Shown one piece after another: positions 40,130-49,336 of a DNA stretch of 64,000 nt. This stretch comes from Gilichinskyi gelida (GTDB lineage Bacteria; Acidobacteriota; Thermoanaerobaculia; Gp7-AA8), in the NCBI GenBank assembly GCA_038040385.1, contig JBBPII010000015.1, forward strand, positions 1 through 64,000, in the 5' to 3' direction. The notes under the pieces were generated by a model, which made no database searches, was not told the DNA's origin, and saw only the letters and a list, made by a program, of their open reading frames with translations. Within the stretch, counting starts at the first letter, position 1. Each line of letters begins with the position of its first letter. The position numbers and the translations under genes were made by a program.

Positions 40130-40838
40130 ATCCGCCGAGATACGCCTTCTTGATGCGATCGCTTGCCAGCAGCGCCTTAGTCGTGTCATGCAGCACGATC
40201 CTCCCCGTCTCCATGACGTAGCCGCGGTTTGCGGTGACCAGGGCCATGTGCGCGTTCTGTTCGACCAGCAGGATGGTCGTCCCTTCGGCGTTGATCTCCT
40301 TGATCACTCGGAAGATGGCCTGCACGAGTTGGGGGGCGAGGCCGAGGGAGGGCTCGTCGAGCAGCAGCAGTTGCGGCTTCGACATCAGCGCGCGCGCGAT
40401 GGCCAGCATCTGCTGCTCGCCGCCGGAAAGTGTCCCCGCGTTCTGCTTGATGCGCTCTTTCAGCACCGGGAAGAGGGTGAAGATCCGGTCGTATTCGCGC
40501 TGCGAGACTTTGTCCTTCCGCAGGTAGGCGCCGAGCTCCAGGTTGTCGTTGACGGTCAGGTTGGCGAAGATCCCCCGCCCCTCCGGCACGTGCGACACGC
40601 CGCGCGCGGTGATCACGTGCGGCTTCACGCCGGTGATCTCCTTCCCCTCGAACGTCACGCCGCCGCGGCGCGGCTTGAGCAGGCCGGAGATGGTGCGCAG
40701 CGTGGTGGTCTTCCCCGCGCCGTTGGCCCCGATGAGGGTGACGATCTCCCCCCTCTCCACCTCGATGCTGATGCCGTGCAGCGCGGTGATCGCGCCGTAG
40801 GCCACCTCGAGGTCGTGAACCGCCAGCATCGCCGTCAT
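40128..40838 (-). CDS. livF: branched-chain amino acid ABC transporter, ATP-binding protein LivF
   Basis: This gene encodes 236 residues: one ABC ATPase. It carries Walker A GANGAGKTT, the signature LSGGEQQMLAIARALM, Walker B LLLLDEPSLGLAP and the H-loop region ILLVEQNAHMAL. Length and sequence fit LivF, one of two ATPases that drive branched-chain amino-acid uptake. The ATG overlaps the livG stop (ATGA). It is the last gene of the five-gene livK-H-M-G-F operon. Confidence 0.92.
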   Translation of the reverse strand: MTAMLAVHDLEVAYGAITALHGISIEVERGEIVTLIGANGAGKTTTLRTISGLLKPRRGGVTFEGKEITGVKPHVITARGVSHVPEGRGIFANLTVNDNLELGAYLRKDKVSQREYDRIFTLFPVLKERIKQNAGTLSGGEQQMLAIARALMSKPQLLLLDEPSLGLAPQLVQAIFRVIKEINAEGTTILLVEQNAHMALVTANRGYVMETGRIVLHDTTKALLASDRIKKAYLGG

Positions 40839-41614
40839 GCCTCGATGCTCTCCGCCGGCTCGCCGAGGTAGGCCTCGATGACCACCGGATTGCTGCGCAC
40901 CTCCAGCGGTGTCCCCTGGGCGATGGTCTTGCCGAAGTTCAGCACGACGATCCGTTCGCAGATGCCCATCACCAGCTCCATGTTGTGCTCGATGAGGAGG
41001 ATGGTGATGTCGAACTTGTCGCGGATATCGTGGATGGTCTGCATCAGGTCGAGGGTCTCGCGGTCGTTGAGGCCCGCTGCCGGCTCGTCGAGCAGCAGCA
41101 CCTTGGGCCGCGCGGCGAGGGCGCGGGCGATCTCCAGGCGCCGCTGGTCGCCGTACGGGAGGTTCTTCGCGTAGTCGCCGGCGCGGCGCTCGAGATCGAA
41201 GATCCGCAGCAGCGCCAGGGCCTCTCGCTCGGCGACCGCCTCCGCCTGGTGGAAGCGGTTGGTGTGCAGCACCGCCGAGGTGCCGGAGTACTTGTAGTGG
41301 ATATGTCCGCCGATCTTGACGTTGTCGAGGACCGTGAGCTCCTTGAAGAGGCGGATGTTCTGAAAGGTGCGCGCCACGCCGAGGGCGGTGATGTCGTACG
41401 GCTTGCAGTTCGCGGTGGGGTGTCCGTTGACGAAGATCTCCCCCTCGGACGGTTTGTACACGCCGGTCAGCATGTTGAAGATGGTGGTCTTCCCGGCGCC
41501 GTTGGGGCCGATCAGGCCCACCAGCTCGTGCTGTTCCAAGGCGAGATTGAAATCGCTCACCGCGGTCAGGCCGCCGAATCGAATGGTGACGTGCTTGGCT
41601 TCGAGGAGAGGCAT
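40835..41614 (-). CDS. livG: branched-chain amino acid ABC transporter, ATP-binding protein LivG
   Basis: This gene encodes 259 residues. It has Walker A GPNGAGKTT, the LivG-type insert GVARTFQNIRLFKELTVLDNV, the signature LPYGDQRRLEIARALA, Walker B LLLDEPAAGLN and ILLIEHNMELVMGI. Its product pairs with LivF on the cytoplasmic face of the LivHM permease. It starts one base after the livM stop codon. Confidence 0.92.
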   Translation of the reverse strand: MPLLEAKHVTIRFGGLTAVSDFNLALEQHELVGLIGPNGAGKTTIFNMLTGVYKPSEGEIFVNGHPTANCKPYDITALGVARTFQNIRLFKELTVLDNVKIGGHIHYKYSGTSAVLHTNRFHQAEAVAEREALALLRIFDLERRAGDYAKNLPYGDQRRLEIARALAARPKVLLLDEPAAGLNDRETLDLMQTIHDIRDKFDITILLIEHNMELVMGICERIVVLNFGKTIAQGTPLEVRSNPVVIEAYLGEPAESIEA

Positions 41615-41615
41615 G

Positions 41616-42710
41616 TCAGACCGTTTTGTCGTCGTTGCGCTTCCGCTTCCACACCTGCCACAGCTCGCGCCGCCCGAGCAGTCCCTGTGGACGCGTCAGC
41701 ATCAGGACGATGAGCAGGATCGAGTAGATGACCATGCGCGGGTCGCGTTCGGCGAACAGATTGACGCCCCTCGCCGCCCACTGCAGGTTGTCGGGGAGAT
41801 GCACCGAGAGCCATTGGGCCACGGGCGGAATGACGTGCTTCGACGCGCGGAGTCCTTCCGGCAGGTAAGTCAGGATGATCGCGGCGATGACCGACCCGGA
41901 GATCGATCCGAGTCCTCCGAGCACGACCATGACCACGACGTCGAACGACTTGACGAACATGAACATCGTGGGGTTGAGGTACATCATGTAATGCGCGTAC
42001 AGCCCCCCCGCCACACCCGCCAGGAACGACCCGACCATGAAAGCCTTCACTTTGTAGCTTGTGGTGTTGACGCCCATGGCCTCGGCGGCGATCTGGTCCT
42101 CGCGCACGGCAAGGAAGGCGCGTCCCACCGACGACTGCACCAACCGCCACGAGATCAGGATGGTGATCCCGCAGAAGAAATAGACCCAGAAGAAGTTGCT
42201 CCAGTTAGGGATGCCGCTGAAACCGCGCGCCGCGCCGATCTTGTCGATGTTGAGGATCAGGACGCGGATGATCTCGCCGAATCCGAGGGTGACGATGGCG
42301 AGATAGTCGCCGCGCAGCCGCAGCGACGGCAGTCCGACGATGTAGCCGGCGAACGCCGCGAGCGCGCCCCCCGCCAGCACCGCGACCACCAGCAATACGT
42401 TCTGCATCGCCCAGGAGCGCGTCCCCGCCCCCAGCTTCTCCACGTATGGCGCGAAGTAGTAGAAGGTGAGGAACGCCGAAAAGTACGCGCCGACCGCCAT
42501 GAATCCGGCGTGTCCCAGTGAGAATTGACCGGCGTGGCCGCTGATGATGTTGAGCGAGACCGCCAGCGTGATGTTGATCCCCATCAGGACGATGATCCGG
42601 CTGGCGTACGCCATCCGGATGGCCTCCAAACCGTAGGTGACGCCGATGAGGAGGGCGGCGTAGAGGACGAGGTAGATTACGTCGCGGAGGTACCAGGGGA
42701 GGCGTCTCAT
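41616..42710 (-). CDS. livM: branched-chain amino acid ABC transporter permease LivM
   Basis: This gene encodes 364 residues with about nine membrane helices. The family motifs are NIISGHAGQFSLGHAGFMAVGAY, GDYLAIVTLGFGEI and the EAA-like loop AFLAVREDQIAAEAMGVN, followed by GSISGSVIAAIIL. I chose the ATG at 42710 because it begins the conserved N-terminus; the open frame extends upstream without homology. It lies 28 nt after livH. Confidence 0.9.
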   Translation of the reverse strand: MRRLPWYLRDVIYLVLYAALLIGVTYGLEAIRMAYASRIIVLMGINITLAVSLNIISGHAGQFSLGHAGFMAVGAYFSAFLTFYYFAPYVEKLGAGTRSWAMQNVLLVVAVLAGGALAAFAGYIVGLPSLRLRGDYLAIVTLGFGEIIRVLILNIDKIGAARGFSGIPNWSNFFWVYFFCGITILISWRLVQSSVGRAFLAVREDQIAAEAMGVNTTSYKVKAFMVGSFLAGVAGGLYAHYMMYLNPTMFMFVKSFDVVVMVVLGGLGSISGSVIAAIILTYLPEGLRASKHVIPPVAQWLSVHLPDNLQWAARGVNLFAERDPRMVIYSILLIVLMLTRPQGLLGRRELWQVWKRKRNDDKTV

Positions 42711-42738
42711 GCCCGCGACCTCGTGAATCGCTCCATCG

Positions 42739-43656
42739 CTACACCTTCTCGGCCTGGTACTTCCCAAAAAGCCCGCTGGGCCTGAAGAGCAGGATGCCGA
42801 TGAGGATGACGAATGCGATCGCGTCGCGGAAGCTCGAGAAGCGGCTGCCGCCCACGAACGACTCGATGATCCCGATGACCATCCCGCCCACCACCGCCCC
42901 CGGCACGTTTCCAATCCCGCCGAGGACCGCAGAGATGAAGGCCTTCAGTCCCGGCATGATGCCCATCAGCGGATCGATCTTCGGATACGACAGCCCGAAG
43001 AGGATGCCGGCGACAGCGGCCAGTACCGACCCGAGGATGAACGTCAGCGAGATGATCCGGTCCACCGGGATGCCCATCAGGGCTGCCGTCTCGTAGTTGA
43101 ACGAGACGGCGCGCATGGCGCGGCCGAACTTCGTGCCGTAGATGATGTACTGCAGCAACCCCATGAACACCAGGGCCACACCGAGCACGATGATCTGGTA
43201 ATTGGTGGTGGTGATGCCGCCGAAATGGATGAGGTGCTTCTCCACCAGGGTGGGGAAGAACTTCGGGTCGGGGCCGAAGACGAACTGGCCGCCGTACTCG
43301 AGCAGGAACGAGACGCCGATGGCGGTGATCAGCGACGCGATGCGCGGCGCGGAGCGCAGCGGGCGGTAGGCGATCCGCTCGTTGAGATAGCCGAACGTGC
43401 CGCAGACGATCATCGCCAGCAGCATGATCCCCCCCGCCGCCCACCACCCGAGCGCGCCGCCTTGCGGCGTGTTCATCTGTCGCGACGCCCACCCGCCGGC
43501 GTAGAAGCCGACGAAGGAGCCGAGCATGAAGACGTCGCCGTGCGCGAAGTTGATCAGCTTCAGGATGCCGTACACCATCGTGTAGCCGAGGGCGATGAGC
43601 GCGTAAATCGCGCCGACGGCAATGCCGTTGAGCAGATTCTGAAGGAGCTCTTGCAC
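42739..43656 (-). CDS. livH: branched-chain amino acid ABC transporter permease LivH
   Basis: This gene encodes 305 residues with about eight membrane helices. Typical segments: LLNGIAVGAIYALIALGYTM, KLINFAHGDVFMLGSF, AIGVSFLLEYG, the EAA loop GRAMRAVSFNYETAALMGI, and AVLGGIGNVPGAVVGGMVIG. The start is GTG at 43656, 12 nt after the livK stop; that gap is a near-copy of the last codons of livK (GACGACACAGT repeated). It forms the permease with LivM. Confidence 0.9.
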   Translation of the reverse strand: MQELLQNLLNGIAVGAIYALIALGYTMVYGILKLINFAHGDVFMLGSFVGFYAGGWASRQMNTPQGGALGWWAAGGIMLLAMIVCGTFGYLNERIAYRPLRSAPRIASLITAIGVSFLLEYGGQFVFGPDPKFFPTLVEKHLIHFGGITTTNYQIIVLGVALVFMGLLQYIIYGTKFGRAMRAVSFNYETAALMGIPVDRIISLTFILGSVLAAVAGILFGLSYPKIDPLMGIMPGLKAFISAVLGGIGNVPGAVVGGMVIGIIESFVGGSRFSSFRDAIAFVILIGILLFRPSGLFGKYQAEKV

Positions 43657-43668
43657 CTTACTGTGTCG

Positions 43669-44895
43669 TCACTGTGTCGTCGTGCCGCTCGTAGCCGACG
43701 CCGGCGCGGCGGCCGGAGCCGCTCCCGTGTTCGGATCGATGGTCGACCGCAGCGTCAACTGGCCGTTCTTCACCTCTTCGATGATGATCTTCTTGCCGAT
43801 CGGATCGCGGTCCGGCCCCAGGGTGATCACGCCGGTGACGCCGTCGAAGCCCTTGGTGGCGGCGATCGCGTCGCGCAGCGAGGGGCCATCGAGCTTCCCG
43901 GCGCGCTTCATGGAGTCGGCGAGCACTTTCATGGCGTCGTAGCCGAGTGCGGCGAGCGCGTCCGGCACCACGCCATAGCGCTGTTTGTAGCGCTCGACGA
44001 AGTTCCGCACCACGGGCGACGGGTCGGAGTAGAAGTAGTGGTTCGCGTAGAAGCTGCCTTCCAGCGCCTTGCCGCCGATCTCCAGGAGCTTCGGCGATTC
44101 CCAGCCGTCGCCGCCGACGAAGGGCGCCTTCACGCCGAGGTCGCGCGCCTGGCTGGCGATCTGGCCGACGTCGGTGTAGTAGCCGGGGATGAAGATGACG
44201 TCGGGGTTGGTGGTGCGGAGCGCCGTCAACTGCGACCGGAAATCGCTGTCGCCGTTGGAGTAGCTCTGCTTGCCGACCACCTGGCCGCCGGAGGCCTTGA
44301 ATGTCTCCTCGATGGAAACGGTCAGTCCGGTGGAGTAGTCGTTCTTGATGTCGGTGAGGATCGCGGCGCGCTTCGACTTCAGGTCGTTCGCCGCGAACTT
44401 GGCCATGATCGGGCCCTGGTAGCTGTCGATGAAGCACATCCGGAAGATGTAGTCGCCCTTCTTGGTGACCTCCGGATTGGTCGACGACGGGGTGATCATC
44501 GGCACCTTGTTCTGCTGGCAGATCGGCGCAGCGGCGATGGACGCCGACGACGCCACCTCGCCGAGGACGGCGACGACGCCGTTCTGCGAGATGAGCTTGG
44601 TGACCGCGGTGACCGCCTCTTCCTGCTTGGACTGGTCATCCTCGGTGAGGATCTTGATCTTGCGGCCGTTGATGCCGCCGGCGGCGTTGACCTCGTCGGC
44701 CGCCATCATGATGCCGTTGTGCGTCGACTGCCCGAAGGTTGCCTGCGGGCCGGTCAGCGAGCCGTACTCGCCGACCAGGATGTCGCCGCCGTTGGCCGCG
44801 CTTGCCGTACCGCTTGCCGTTTCAGTTTTCGGCGGGCAGCCGAGGAGAACCAGGGAGAGCGCCACGGTCAAGGAAATCAGCAGTTTGTTTCGCAT
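43669..44895 (-). CDS. livK: branched-chain amino acid ABC transporter substrate-binding lipoprotein
   Basis: This gene encodes 408 residues. The signal peptide ends in lipobox LLGC, so the protein is lipid-anchored. The periplasmic binding fold of the Leu/Ile/Val type is clear: ILVGEYGSLTGPQATFGQSTHNGIMMAADEVNAAGGINGRKI, GVVAVLGEVASSASIAAAPI, VPMITPSSTNPEVT, DVIFIPGYYTDVGQ and GYDAMKVLADSMKRAG. It ends in a low-complexity Ala/Thr tail. AGGAG lies 8 nt before the ATG, and TATACAAT (44922-44929) is the likely -10 element of the whole operon; no good -35 is seen. Confidence 0.9.
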   Translation of the reverse strand: MRNKLLISLTVALSLVLLGCPPKTETASGTASAANGGDILVGEYGSLTGPQATFGQSTHNGIMMAADEVNAAGGINGRKIKILTEDDQSKQEEAVTAVTKLISQNGVVAVLGEVASSASIAAAPICQQNKVPMITPSSTNPEVTKKGDYIFRMCFIDSYQGPIMAKFAANDLKSKRAAILTDIKNDYSTGLTVSIEETFKASGGQVVGKQSYSNGDSDFRSQLTALRTTNPDVIFIPGYYTDVGQIASQARDLGVKAPFVGGDGWESPKLLEIGGKALEGSFYANHYFYSDPSPVVRNFVERYKQRYGVVPDALAALGYDAMKVLADSMKRAGKLDGPSLRDAIAATKGFDGVTGVITLGPDRDPIGKKIIIEEVKNGQLTLRSTIDPNTGAAPAAAPASATSGTTTQ

Positions 44896-45006
44896 TCACG
44901 CTCCTGAAGCAAAGGTCGCGCATTGTATAGCAGGGAGCGTTCCGACTCGGGAGCGGAGGGGCGCGAACGGCTGATTTTCGTCAACGAACGGCTACACTCG
45001 GGCGGA

Positions 45007-45579
45007 ATGAAATCCCGCCTCGGCGTCGCCATCCTCTCCCTCGTCGTGCCGTACTTCGAGGGCGCGCCATCTTCTTGGTACACCACGGAGATCGAGGCGC
45101 GCGGGACGAAGACCATCTCGATGCGCGAGCTGCTGGTCGACGGCAAGATCGGCGTCTGCATCGGACCGCCCGACGCAGGTTCGCGGATCATGGGCACCGC
45201 GCGCTGCACTCTGACCACCGGCTGCGAGTACCTCTGGCACGTCCCGAATCCGAATTGCGAGCGGAAGGTCGGCGGCCGGCACACGCACACCATCGGCTAC
45301 GTGACGCTCGACGCCGTCACCCGCTGCGATGACCTCACTTCCCCCGAGGATCCGCGCTACGAGACGCGAACGGAGCCGCTGCTCACCGGCACGTTCGAGC
45401 AGATCGCCAACGGCAAGGTGTTCGAGCGAGGGCCGCTCGGCTCGGAGGTGCGGCCGTTCCGCAAGCCGGCCACGCCGCGCGATCCGCTGGCGAAGCGGCC
45501 GCCCCGCACGTGCGCGCCAATCCCTCCGACCGTCCCCGCCTTCACCGCCAACATGCGCTACTGCACGGTGACCGCGTAG
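45007..45579 (+). CDS. hypothetical protein
   Basis: This gene encodes 190 residues. The first 20 residues are hydrophobic and may be a weak signal sequence. Several cysteines (VCIGPP, ARCTLTTGCEYLWHVPNPNCERK, TRCDDL, RTCAPIPP, RYCTV) suggest a disulfide-stabilised secreted protein. I do not recognise a family. TACACT at 44993-44998 is 8 nt before the ATG and no Shine-Dalgarno sequence is present. The last 22 nt overlap the convergent TPR gene. Confidence 0.55.
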   Translation: MKSRLGVAILSLVVPYFEGAPSSWYTTEIEARGTKTISMRELLVDGKIGVCIGPPDAGSRIMGTARCTLTTGCEYLWHVPNPNCERKVGGRHTHTIGYVTLDAVTRCDDLTSPEDPRYETRTEPLLTGTFEQIANGKVFERGPLGSEVRPFRKPATPRDPLAKRPPRTCAPIPPTVPAFTANMRYCTVTA

Positions 45580-47309
45580 TGGCACTTCACCGTCTTTCCG
45601 CCGACGACGACCTCGAAGTCGCCGCTGGAGCGGCTCATCGTCGCCGCAGTCAGGTTCAGAACGCCGAGCTGCAGCAGCTTGTACTCGGCGCGGTCGCGCT
45701 CATCTTCGGAATCGCCAGTGACGAACGTGCTGAGCGCGTTCTGGATGCCCTGCAGCGTCGGGCGCGGGAGGTCGGAGAGGCGCGCTTCGCCGGAGGAGGT
45801 GAGCTTCACGTCGATGAAGTCGGGGAAGTTGATGGTGATGTCGATCGACATCGGCTTCGTCAGCGTTTCCGTCACTTCGTCGTAGCGCTGCCGGTACGAC
45901 GCGTCGGCGATCAGCGACGGCTCGGCTCTGAGCGGCGCGAGCACTCCGTTCGCGGCGGTTTTCCGTCCGTCGGCGGCGTACGCGACGGCGCTGTCGATGC
46001 GCAGCGCGACGGCGCGGTCGCCTTTGTTCACCTTCGCATAGCCGGCCGCCAGCAGCTCGATGGTCTTCGGGTCGACGGAGATCTTCTGTCCCCACTTCAG
46101 CTCGCGGTTGTAGTCGGCGGCGGCGCGCTGCGCCTGGCGGAGCTGGAAGATCGCGGAGGTAGGATTCCCTTCGTCGCCCCACCGCTCGAGGTAGGCGTAC
46201 ATGGTTCCGAGGGCGACGTGGAACCGGTACTCGGCGCCGTAGTCGCGCGCGGCGATGGTCTCGGCGAACATGGGCCGCTCGTAGGTTTGCGCCAGCGCGT
46301 CCAGGTCGGCGAGCCGCTTCTGCGCGAAATAGAGATCGGCGAGCTCGACAAATGCGTCGGCGTCGCGCCCGCCGGCGTAGTCGAGCGCGAGCTTGTAGCA
46401 GGCCTCCGCCTTCGCCTTCTCGCCGGCGCCGGTCCAGCTCGCGCCGAGGTCCTTGATCAGCGCTCCGAAGCGGTCGTCGTGCGGGGAGCGCCACCACGAA
46501 TAGCGCGCCGCATCGACCTCGCCGTGCATGAGCAGCAGGATCTCGTCGATGCCGCCGGCGAGCAGCGGGTCGGCGCGCAGCGCGGCGAGGCGCGTGGCGG
46601 CGGGATGGGCGTCGAACCGCTGCGGCGCGACGTGCTGCCGGGCGAGCGCTCCGGCCACGACGCCGAGTAGCGCGCGCTTTCCGCGCGCGTCGAACGGCTT
46701 CGCCAGAAGATCGAGCGCCAGCGACTCCACGGCTGCCGGCTCGCCGCGGTTGCTCAGTTTCGCCAGCGCGGCAGCCATCCGCAGCGGATCGTCGAGCGTG
46801 CGGATGGCATTCAACTGCGCGGCGACGTTGTCGGGCTGCGCGATGGCGACTTCCGCGTATGCCGTTCGCGCCGCGGCGATGTCTCCCGCCTTCTCCGCCG
46901 CGGCGGCGTAGTTGTCGACGTAGAGCAGATGGCGCGGGTCGTCGAGCGCGGCGGCGGTCTTGAGCAGCGTGGCGGCGCGCGCGGCATCGCCGCGGCGGAC
47001 CAGCAACTGCGCGAGATTGTTCATCGCCGCGCCGTACGTCGGCTCGAGATCGATGGCACGCGTGTAGTCGGCGGCGGCGCTCTGCTCGTCGCCGAGGTCC
47101 TCGTGTGCGCGCGCGGTGTAGAACCAGAGGCGCGCCTGATCGCGATTCGACGCCTGCGACTTGTCGATGGCCTCGAGCGCGGCGAGCGCTTCGGCCGTCC
47201 GGCCGGCATCGAGCGATTTGCGCGCGTCGCGGATCGACGGCCCGATCGCCAGCGGCTGCGCCGCGGCGGCGGCCGCGATCAGCACTGCGAGGGCGACGAT
47301 CGTGCGCAT
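45558..47309 (-). CDS. secreted TPR-rich protein, third gene of unknown envelope operon
   Basis: This gene encodes 583 residues with a signal peptide (TIVALAVLIAAAAAAQ). TPR-like units fill residues 25-170 (LDAGRTAEALAALEAID, RLWFYTARAHEDLGDEQSAAADYTRAIDLEPTYGAAMNNLAQLLVRRG) and recur later. The C-terminal 90 residues form a separate domain (MSIDITINFPDFIDVKLTSSGEA) that I cannot name. The ATG follows the stop of the upstream gene by 8 nt, with AGAGG between. It belongs with the two upstream genes. Confidence 0.65.
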   Translation of the reverse strand: MRTIVALAVLIAAAAAAQPLAIGPSIRDARKSLDAGRTAEALAALEAIDKSQASNRDQARLWFYTARAHEDLGDEQSAAADYTRAIDLEPTYGAAMNNLAQLLVRRGDAARAATLLKTAAALDDPRHLLYVDNYAAAAEKAGDIAAARTAYAEVAIAQPDNVAAQLNAIRTLDDPLRMAAALAKLSNRGEPAAVESLALDLLAKPFDARGKRALLGVVAGALARQHVAPQRFDAHPAATRLAALRADPLLAGGIDEILLLMHGEVDAARYSWWRSPHDDRFGALIKDLGASWTGAGEKAKAEACYKLALDYAGGRDADAFVELADLYFAQKRLADLDALAQTYERPMFAETIAARDYGAEYRFHVALGTMYAYLERWGDEGNPTSAIFQLRQAQRAAADYNRELKWGQKISVDPKTIELLAAGYAKVNKGDRAVALRIDSAVAYAADGRKTAANGVLAPLRAEPSLIADASYRQRYDEVTETLTKPMSIDITINFPDFIDVKLTSSGEARLSDLPRPTLQGIQNALSTFVTGDSEDERDRAEYKLLQLGVLNLTAATMSRSSGDFEVVVGGKTVKCHYAVTVQ

Positions 47310-47317
47310 GGCCGCCT

Positions 47318-48175
47318 CTAGTCGTGTCTCAGCGAACCGCCGCTGGTGTCGGCGTGCCACTTGTAGAGGTAATTGGTCATGGTGACGCGGACGTCGCGCA
47401 CCTTCGTCGGGCCGAAGACCTGCGGAAGGATCTCGCTCCGGTCGGCGGTCAGCGGAGGCACAGGGCCGAAGTTGACAGGGCCGAAGTTGAACGTCTTGAT
47501 CAGACAGAGCACGCCGCCGGCCTGCGGATAGTCCTGCGGCTGGCCCAGGGTCATCGCTCCCGGCCGCCCGTCGCTTTTGCCGAAGAACGACACGGCCAGC
47601 TCCGAATGCGTCTCGTCGGCGAGGAGCTGGCTCGCCGGCACCGGCACGAACACGCGGCGGGTCACGTTGTCGAGATCGACCCGATCCGCCAGCGTGATCT
47701 GGGAGACGAAGTAGCGCAGCAGCTCGGCGCGGAACGCCGCATCCGCGAACTGTTTGCGGATCTTCTTCTCCAGCCACGGCCGCACCGCGTCGGCGACGTC
47801 GGCATTCTTCGCGTCGAACCAGCGGTAGACGACCTCCTGCAATGTCGGAGGCGGGCTGCCGATCTTGAAAGTGGCGCGGTATTCGATGAGCGTCTCGACG
47901 CCTGCGCCGGCCTTCCGCTGCACCAGCGCCGCCACCAGGCGATTGGGCGCCGCGGCGTCGTTGTTCACCCATTGGATGAACGGGAAGCTCTTCTGCGTCC
48001 GGCACTCGTCGAGCAGCAGCACCGAGAGAGCGCGCTCGACGGTGGAGCGGGACTTGCCGAGGCCGTCGACGAATTCCCGCGCTTCGATGACGAAGCGGAC
48101 GTCGACCTTCGGCGGTTCGGCCATGGCCGGGATGGCGATCAGCATGACCAGCACCGCGGACGCGAGCCTCGTCAC
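47318..48175 (-). CDS. secreted hypothetical protein, second gene of unknown envelope operon
   Basis: This gene encodes 285 residues starting at GTG 48175, which overlaps the previous stop (GTGA). It has a signal peptide (LASAVLVMLIAIPAMA). The body mixes helices and strands (VDVRFVIEAREFVDGLGKS, KKIRKQFADAAFRAELLRYFV, RVTMTNYLYKWHADTSGG) with no motif I recognise. AAAGGAG lies upstream inside the end of the first gene. Translational coupling indicates function together with its neighbours. Confidence 0.6.
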   Translation of the reverse strand: MTRLASAVLVMLIAIPAMAEPPKVDVRFVIEAREFVDGLGKSRSTVERALSVLLLDECRTQKSFPFIQWVNNDAAAPNRLVAALVQRKAGAGVETLIEYRATFKIGSPPPTLQEVVYRWFDAKNADVADAVRPWLEKKIRKQFADAAFRAELLRYFVSQITLADRVDLDNVTRRVFVPVPASQLLADETHSELAVSFFGKSDGRPGAMTLGQPQDYPQAGGVLCLIKTFNFGPVNFGPVPPLTADRSEILPQVFGPTKVRDVRVTMTNYLYKWHADTSGGSLRHD

Positions 48176-49164
48176 TCCACCGCTCCTTTCAGGAACGCGT
48201 CGTTCAGCTTCGCCGAGACCCTCACTGTCGTCTCGCTCGTCCCGTCGGGCCCTTCGACCTCCACGCGCACCTTCTGCCCCTCCTTCAGCTCGGGCGTGGC
48301 GATGAACTCGGGATCGTCGAGCCAGTCGGCGACGATGGAGTCGATGTCCGAGTTGCTCATCTCGTCGTAGGCCCGCAGCCGGTTGCGCAGCTCGGCGACG
48401 GAGCCACGCGCGCTCTTCGACTGCAGTTGCAGGTCGGTCAGCGCCGCGCCGAGATAGATGGCGTGAAAGGAGAGGCCCCTCCGCTCGATCGGCTGCGGCC
48501 GGCCGGGGAGGAAAACGCGCACGACGTAGCTCGGATCGGGCTCCTTCCGGCCGCGAAGCTTGAAGAGGTCGTCCAGCGGGACGAGCCGCACCAGAAAGTA
48601 CGGCTTCTCCGGACAGGCATCCGGGACGTTGAGTTGAGTCGGGATGCCGCGGCGGAGCGGCAGGTCGAGCGCGGCATAGCCGTTTGGCATCCGCGTGGAG
48701 ACCTGCAACGTCACCGCGCGGAAGGCGAAGAAGTACGACACCGCCTTCTGCCTTTCGGCCGAGGTGAGCTCCACCGGCCGCGGCTTCTTCGATGACTTGC
48801 CGATGACGTCCAGCTTGACGACGTCGAACTTCCCTCCGGCGTTGAAATAGACGGTGAAGGTCGTCAGATAGGCGAAGACCAGCAACGACAGAAACGCCGC
48901 CAGCATCATCGTCGTGCTCTTCAAGCGCAACCGCTCGCGAACGATGTTCTGCGCCGCGCCGGTGTCGACGAACGAGCGGAATGCCCCGTACGCGAACACG
49001 CCCAGCGTCGCGAAGCTGACGCCGCTGAAGAGAGCGACGCTGATGTGCGGCTTGACGTGCGCGTTGAACCACATCCAGGCCAGCGTCCAGACCACCGCCA
49101 GCAGAATCGCGTTGACGATAAACCGACGACCGTATTTCGGCTGCAACGACTGCGGCTCGGACAT
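48172..49164 (-). CDS. membrane-anchored hypothetical protein, first gene of unknown envelope operon
   Basis: This gene encodes 330 residues. Two or three N-terminal membrane helices (about residues 15-33, 42-60 and 86-108) are followed by a periplasmic beta-rich domain (FLVRLVPLDDLFKLRGR, YVVRVFLPGRPQPIERRGLSFHAIYLG). The C-terminal segment KEGQKVRVEVEGPDGTSETTVRVSAKL looks like an Ig-like strand set. No family is recognised. GAGGGG lies before the ATG and a good sigma70 promoter sits about 90-120 nt upstream. Confidence 0.6.
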   Translation of the reverse strand: MSEPQSLQPKYGRRFIVNAILLAVVWTLAWMWFNAHVKPHISVALFSGVSFATLGVFAYGAFRSFVDTGAAQNIVRERLRLKSTTMMLAAFLSLLVFAYLTTFTVYFNAGGKFDVVKLDVIGKSSKKPRPVELTSAERQKAVSYFFAFRAVTLQVSTRMPNGYAALDLPLRRGIPTQLNVPDACPEKPYFLVRLVPLDDLFKLRGRKEPDPSYVVRVFLPGRPQPIERRGLSFHAIYLGAALTDLQLQSKSARGSVAELRNRLRAYDEMSNSDIDSIVADWLDDPEFIATPELKEGQKVRVEVEGPDGTSETTVRVSAKLNDAFLKGAVE

Positions 49165-49254
49165 GAGGATCCCCTCGCGCGGAATGGACGCCCGACCGCT
49201 GAACGCCGCGCGCGCAGAGGCCGCTTCTACTTACTTATGGGTGATGATGAGAAG

Positions 49255-49283
49255 AATGTAGGCGCGCCGACGCCCAAAAGCAA
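49255..49283 (-). promoter_or_regulatory. sigma70-type promoter of the three-gene envelope operon
   Basis: On the minus strand TTGCTT (49283-49278) is followed by a 17-bp spacer and TACATT (49260-49255). The transcript would start near 49248 with a leader of about 85 nt before the ATG at 49164. Confidence 0.65.
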
Positions 49284-49296
49284 CTTCTCAGCATCC

Positions 49297-49312
49297 CCAA
49301 CGATGTCGTTGG
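49297..49312. promoter_or_regulatory. palindrome just upstream of the -35 element
   Basis: CCAACGATGTCGTTGG is a 7-bp inverted repeat with a 2-nt centre, 14 nt upstream of the operon's -35 element and 25 nt downstream of the aldehyde dehydrogenase stop. It could be an operator or a weak terminator. Confidence 0.4.
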
Positions 49313-49336
49313 ATAGTGACGGAAGGAGCGAATCCG

